In this document: positions 61,275 through 64,000 of the stretch, piece by piece | Position numbering within the stretch: position 1 is the stretch's first letter | Layout of the letters: each line of letters begins with the position of its first letter | NCBI RefSeq assembly: GCF_002968635.1 | Contig: NZ_PVBN01000003.1 | Coordinates: 186,001-250,000 of the forward strand | DNA: 64,000 nucleotides | DNA from: Neorhizobium alkalisoli | GTDB taxonomy: Bacteria > Pseudomonadota > Alphaproteobacteria > Rhizobiales > Rhizobiaceae | Direction: 5' to 3' | Translations under genes and position numbers: made by a program | The notes under the pieces: generated by a model | Seen by the model: the letters and a program-made list of their open reading frames with translations, nothing else | Told to the model about the DNA's origin: nothing | Databases searched by the model: none

Positions 61275-62165
61275 ATGAGGGTTCTGTTCGACGGCCTGTT
61301 GCGCAACCGCAAGGCGCTTATCGGCGCGATCATTCTTGCCTTCGTCCTGTTGGCTGCGATCACCGCACCCCTTCTGACCCAATATGATCCCTCGGCGCGC
61401 GTGGGGCGGCCGCATCAGCCGCCGTCGTTAGACCATCTCATGGGAACCACGCGCATTGGCCAGGATGTCTTCGCGCGTTTGCTTTATGGCGCCCGCACGT
61501 CGCTTGCCGTGGGGTTCGGCGCAGGTTTGCTGATCACTGCGGTAGGGACGGCGCTTGGCATCATCGCCGGCTATCGCGGCGGCAAGACGGACGAAGTCAT
61601 CAGTTTCCTGACCAATATGGTTCTGGTTGTTCCGAACCTGCCGCTCCTGCTCGTGCTTGCCGCCTTCATCGGTCAGGCGAGCCCCTTGGTGATTGCACTC
61701 ATCCTCGGGTTAACCTCCTGGGCATGGGGAGCACGCGTCACTCGGGCTGAAACGCTGTCGCTCAAGCAGAAGGATTTCGTCAAGGCCGCGGAGATGATAG
61801 GCGAGCCGCAGTGGCGGATCATGGCCTTCGAGGTGTTCCCCAACTTGATTTCCATCGTCGGGATCAATTTCATCGGCAGCGTCATATTCGCAATCATCAC
61901 TGAGGCGACGCTGGAATTTTTGGGCCTGGGCGACCCAAGAGCAGTCTCTTGGGGAACAATGCTTTACAATGCCCAGAAGGCATCGGCGCTTTCGGTCGGC
62001 GCCTGGTGGGAAATTCTGATCCCTTGCTTCGCCTTGGCGCTTCTGGGTCTAGGCATGTCGCTCCTCAACTTTGCAATTGACGAGGTCGCCAACCCGCGGC
62101 TGCGCACGGGAAATTGGCGCAATCGCTGGGTCTTCCTCGTTCGGTCGGGGGAGGGACGGCTTTGA
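61275..62165 (+). CDS. Opp/Dpp-type ABC transporter permease (second)
   Basis: A 296-residue DppC-type permease with LMGTTRIGQDVFARLLYGARTSLAVGFGAGL and the loop KQKDFVKAAEMIGEPQWRIMAFEVFPNL. I start at the ATG at 61275, one base after the upstream stop; the longer frame lies within the first permease. It overlaps the next ATPase gene by four bases. Confidence 0.88.
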   Translation: MRVLFDGLLRNRKALIGAIILAFVLLAAITAPLLTQYDPSARVGRPHQPPSLDHLMGTTRIGQDVFARLLYGARTSLAVGFGAGLLITAVGTALGIIAGYRGGKTDEVISFLTNMVLVVPNLPLLLVLAAFIGQASPLVIALILGLTSWAWGARVTRAETLSLKQKDFVKAAEMIGEPQWRIMAFEVFPNLISIVGINFIGSVIFAIITEATLEFLGLGDPRAVSWGTMLYNAQKASALSVGAWWEILIPCFALALLGLGMSLLNFAIDEVANPRLRTGNWRNRWVFLVRSGEGRL

Positions 62166-62965
62166 AAACGCCCCTGCTTTCGGTAAAAAACCTCACCATC
62201 GATTACATCGGCGACAACAAGGATTTCCGAGCGGTTGACGACGTCAGCTTTGATGTCGCACCGGGCGAAGTCTTCGGACTTGCCGGGGAATCTGGATGCG
62301 GCAAGAGCACGATAGCCTTTGCCGTCAGCCGTCTGCATAAACCCCCGGCGCTGATCCGCCGGGAGAGCAAGATCCTTTTAAACGGGCGCGATGTGCTGGA
62401 TCTGGCGCCACGGGAACTCGCGGCCTTCCGCTGGCGTGAAGTCGCAATGGTGTTTCAGAGCGCCATGAATTCGCTCAATCCTGTATTGCGGATCGAGGAC
62501 CAATTCTATGATGTCCTGACGACCCACACGGCGATGACGAAAGCGAAAGCGCGCGAACGTGCCGCCGACATGCTGCGGCTCGTCGATATTTCCCCCGATC
62601 GCCTGCGCGACTATCCGCACCAGTTCTCCGGTGGCATGCGCCAGCGCATAGTGATCGCCATCTGCCTGGCGCTCGACCCCAAGCTGGTGATCATGGACGA
62701 GCCGACCACTGCCCTCGACGTTGTCGTGCAGCGGGAGATCCTCCAAAGGATCAACGATCTTCGCCGCACATTCGGGTTTTCAGTCCTGTTCATCACGCAT
62801 GATCTCGGCCTGATGGTGCAGTTCTGCGACAGGATAGGCATCATGCTGGCAGGCAGGCTGGTTGAGGAAAACGCAGCCGAGGCAATCTTCCGGACGCCGA
62901 GCCATGATTATACGAAAAAGCTCTGGTCGTCCTTCCCCTCGCTGCATGGAGGCGCGCTGTTGTGA
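62162..62965 (+). CDS. Opp/Dpp-type ABC transporter ATP-binding protein (DppD type)
   Basis: A 267-residue ATPase with Walker A GESGCGKST, Q-loop MVFQSAMNSLNPV, signature FSGGMRQRIVIAICLALDP and Walker B LVIMDEPTTALD. The TTG at 62162 overlaps the permease stop and has GAGGGA upstream. Compared with DppD it lacks the usual long C-terminal extension with conserved cysteines. Confidence 0.88.
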   Translation: MKTPLLSVKNLTIDYIGDNKDFRAVDDVSFDVAPGEVFGLAGESGCGKSTIAFAVSRLHKPPALIRRESKILLNGRDVLDLAPRELAAFRWREVAMVFQSAMNSLNPVLRIEDQFYDVLTTHTAMTKAKARERAADMLRLVDISPDRLRDYPHQFSGGMRQRIVIAICLALDPKLVIMDEPTTALDVVVQREILQRINDLRRTFGFSVLFITHDLGLMVQFCDRIGIMLAGRLVEENAAEAIFRTPSHDYTKKLWSSFPSLHGGALL

Positions 62966-63876
62966 ACCAGGCCATTCTCGTCCTCGACGGTGTGACGAAG
63001 ACCTTCGGACATGGACCGTCGACCGTGCATGCCGCGCGATCGGTTTCCTTCTCTCTTCATGCTGGCCGAGCGCTGGCGCTGGTTGGGGAATCGGGTAGCG
63101 GCAAGACGACCTGCGCGCGCATGGCGATGAGGGAATATCAGCCGACCGGAGGGCGGATCCTATACAAGGGCAAACCCCTCGCTGGTGCGACTTCGTCCGA
63201 CATTGCAGATTACCGGCGAGCGGTGCAGATGATCTTCCAAGATCCATTTGCTTCGCTCAATCCTGCGCATACCGTCGCCTATCACCTGACGCGGCCGCTG
63301 AAGCTTCATCGGCCAGAAATCGAAGGCGCGGCGATTCATGGGGCCATCCATGACCTGCTGCGGCAGGTGCAACTGGATCCGGATATCGTTACTGGCAAAT
63401 ACCCTCACGAGCTTTCAGGAGGGCAGCGCCAGCGCGTCAATATCGCCCGGGCGCTCGCCATACGGCCTGAAGTGATCGTCGCGGACGAGCCGACATCCAT
63501 GTTGGACGTCTCGGTTCGGCTCGGAATTCTCAACCTTTTGAACGAGATGAAGCAGCAAATGAACCTTGCGCTGCTCTACATCACGCACGACATCGCCACG
63601 GCTCGCTATATCGCTGAGGACATTGCCGTCATGTATGCCGGTCAGGTCGTCGAATGGGGGCCGACCGAGCGGGTGATTGAAAATCCGATCCACCCTTATA
63701 CACGGCTGCTGCTGTCGGCCGTGCCGGACCCGCAGATACGCTTCGACGACCCGCGGGCGCATCTGCGATCCGAAGAGGTAGAGGATATTCGCCGCGGGTC
63801 GGGCGTGCCGCAAAATGAAGCGTTGGAATATGAAACCGGACATTACGCGCGAAGACTTGCGATGGAGCCGGGATGA
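62962..63876 (+). CDS. Opp/Dpp-type ABC transporter ATP-binding protein (DppF type)
   Basis: A 304-residue ATPase with Walker A GESGSGKTT, Q-loop MIFQDPFASLNPAHTV, signature LSGGQRQRVNIARALA, Walker B VIVADEPTSMLDVS and the family C-terminus (ENPIHPYTRLLLSAVPDP). The GTG start overlaps the previous stop. It completes a five-gene importer. Confidence 0.9.
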   Translation: MNQAILVLDGVTKTFGHGPSTVHAARSVSFSLHAGRALALVGESGSGKTTCARMAMREYQPTGGRILYKGKPLAGATSSDIADYRRAVQMIFQDPFASLNPAHTVAYHLTRPLKLHRPEIEGAAIHGAIHDLLRQVQLDPDIVTGKYPHELSGGQRQRVNIARALAIRPEVIVADEPTSMLDVSVRLGILNLLNEMKQQMNLALLYITHDIATARYIAEDIAVMYAGQVVEWGPTERVIENPIHPYTRLLLSAVPDPQIRFDDPRAHLRSEEVEDIRRGSGVPQNEALEYETGHYARRLAMEPG

Positions 63877-64000
63877 TCGTGTTCCGAGCCGTTTCCAATA
63901 TCGCCAGATCTGTCGGACGTGACCGCCTGTTAGGATTTTGACGGCAGGTGCCCTGATATTACCGAAGCATTATGAATTTTGCTGGATGCTGCAGACGATC
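63877..64000. other. Window end, no supported gene
   Basis: The last 124 bp after the DppF-type gene hold only a 22-codon frame overlapping its stop (ATG at 63873) and a possible start at 63972 (MNFAGC) cut off by the window edge. Neither has a ribosome site, so I call no gene. Confidence 0.3.

Noticed and set aside
63873-63941. Short frame MIVFRAVSNIARSVGRDRLL overlapping the last stop codon
   Set aside because: Twenty-two codons, no ribosome site and no hydrophobic or conserved pattern.
1-64000. CRISPR arrays, tRNA or rRNA genes, transposases
   Set aside because: I saw no regularly spaced repeats, no cloverleaf-like or rRNA sequence, and no transposase or integrase motifs in any translated frame.

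Overview
The window looks like a chromosomal or megaplasmid segment of an alphaproteobacterium, most likely one of the Rhizobiaceae. This rests on the PcaQ-controlled pcaDCHGB order, a napEDABC cluster without an obvious napF, a carnitine/glycine-betaine catabolic block built like that of Sinorhizobium, several ABC uptake operons, and families typical of the order (DUF992, DUF1194, TIGR02587/TIGR02588). The DNA is GC-rich and almost fully coding. I saw no rRNA, tRNA, CRISPR array, prophage or intact insertion sequence.

Layout. 1-6.5 kb: nitrogen-oxide respiration and repair: a truncated ric gene, a ubiD-like decarboxylase and the periplasmic nitrate reductase operon napEDABC, with a CRP/FNR-type palindrome in the divergent region. 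6.5-9.3 kb: a copper-handling set (CopC-CopD fusion, YcnI, a DUF2946-like protein). 9.5-24.1 kb: carnitine and betaine catabolism. It has a BKACE lyase, a carnitine dehydrogenase-thioesterase fusion, an acyl-CoA dehydrogenase, an NDP-forming CoA ligase and a CaiD-like hydratase. It continues with a Rieske oxygenase of the glycine betaine type and two FAD/GcvT dehydrogenases of the dimethylglycine/sarcosine type. A BrnT/BrnA toxin-antitoxin pair and a GFA-family protein sit inside this block. 24.2-31 kb: a LysR regulator, poorly characterised envelope proteins, a protease-like protein that appears to lack its catalytic triad, and glycerate kinase. 31-37.5 kb: the beta-ketoadipate (protocatechuate) pathway with PcaQ and a close match to its operator, then a TPP-dependent decarboxylase-like enzyme and a MarR regulator. 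38-42 kb: molybdate uptake (modA, modB, modC) with two ModE-box-like sites, a terminator after modA and two small exported paralogues inserted between modA and modB. 42.2-49.4 kb: a CUT1-type ABC importer, a glycerophosphodiesterase fused to a LacI-type regulator, and an inositol-monophosphatase-family enzyme. 49.5-55 kb: a LacI regulator and a polar-amino-acid-type ABC importer with a D-2-hydroxyacid dehydrogenase. 55-57 kb: an AraC regulator and tryptophan 2,3-dioxygenase. 57-64 kb: a GNAT protein, a GH3 beta-N-acetylhexosaminidase and an Opp-type importer whose binding protein resembles the chitin-oligosaccharide binding proteins of Vibrio.

How it fits together. Molybdate taken up by ModABC is needed by NapA. 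The 9.5-24 kb block could carry gamma-butyrobetaine or carnitine through glycine betaine to glycine and one-carbon units. The rest is a set of substrate-specific uptake and degradation modules, each with a local regulator, as expected for a soil or rhizosphere bacterium. The most unusual items are the GDPD-LacI fusion in its operon, the paired small exported proteins inside the mod locus, the triad-less DegP-like protein and the putative chitooligosaccharide importer with its palindromic operator.
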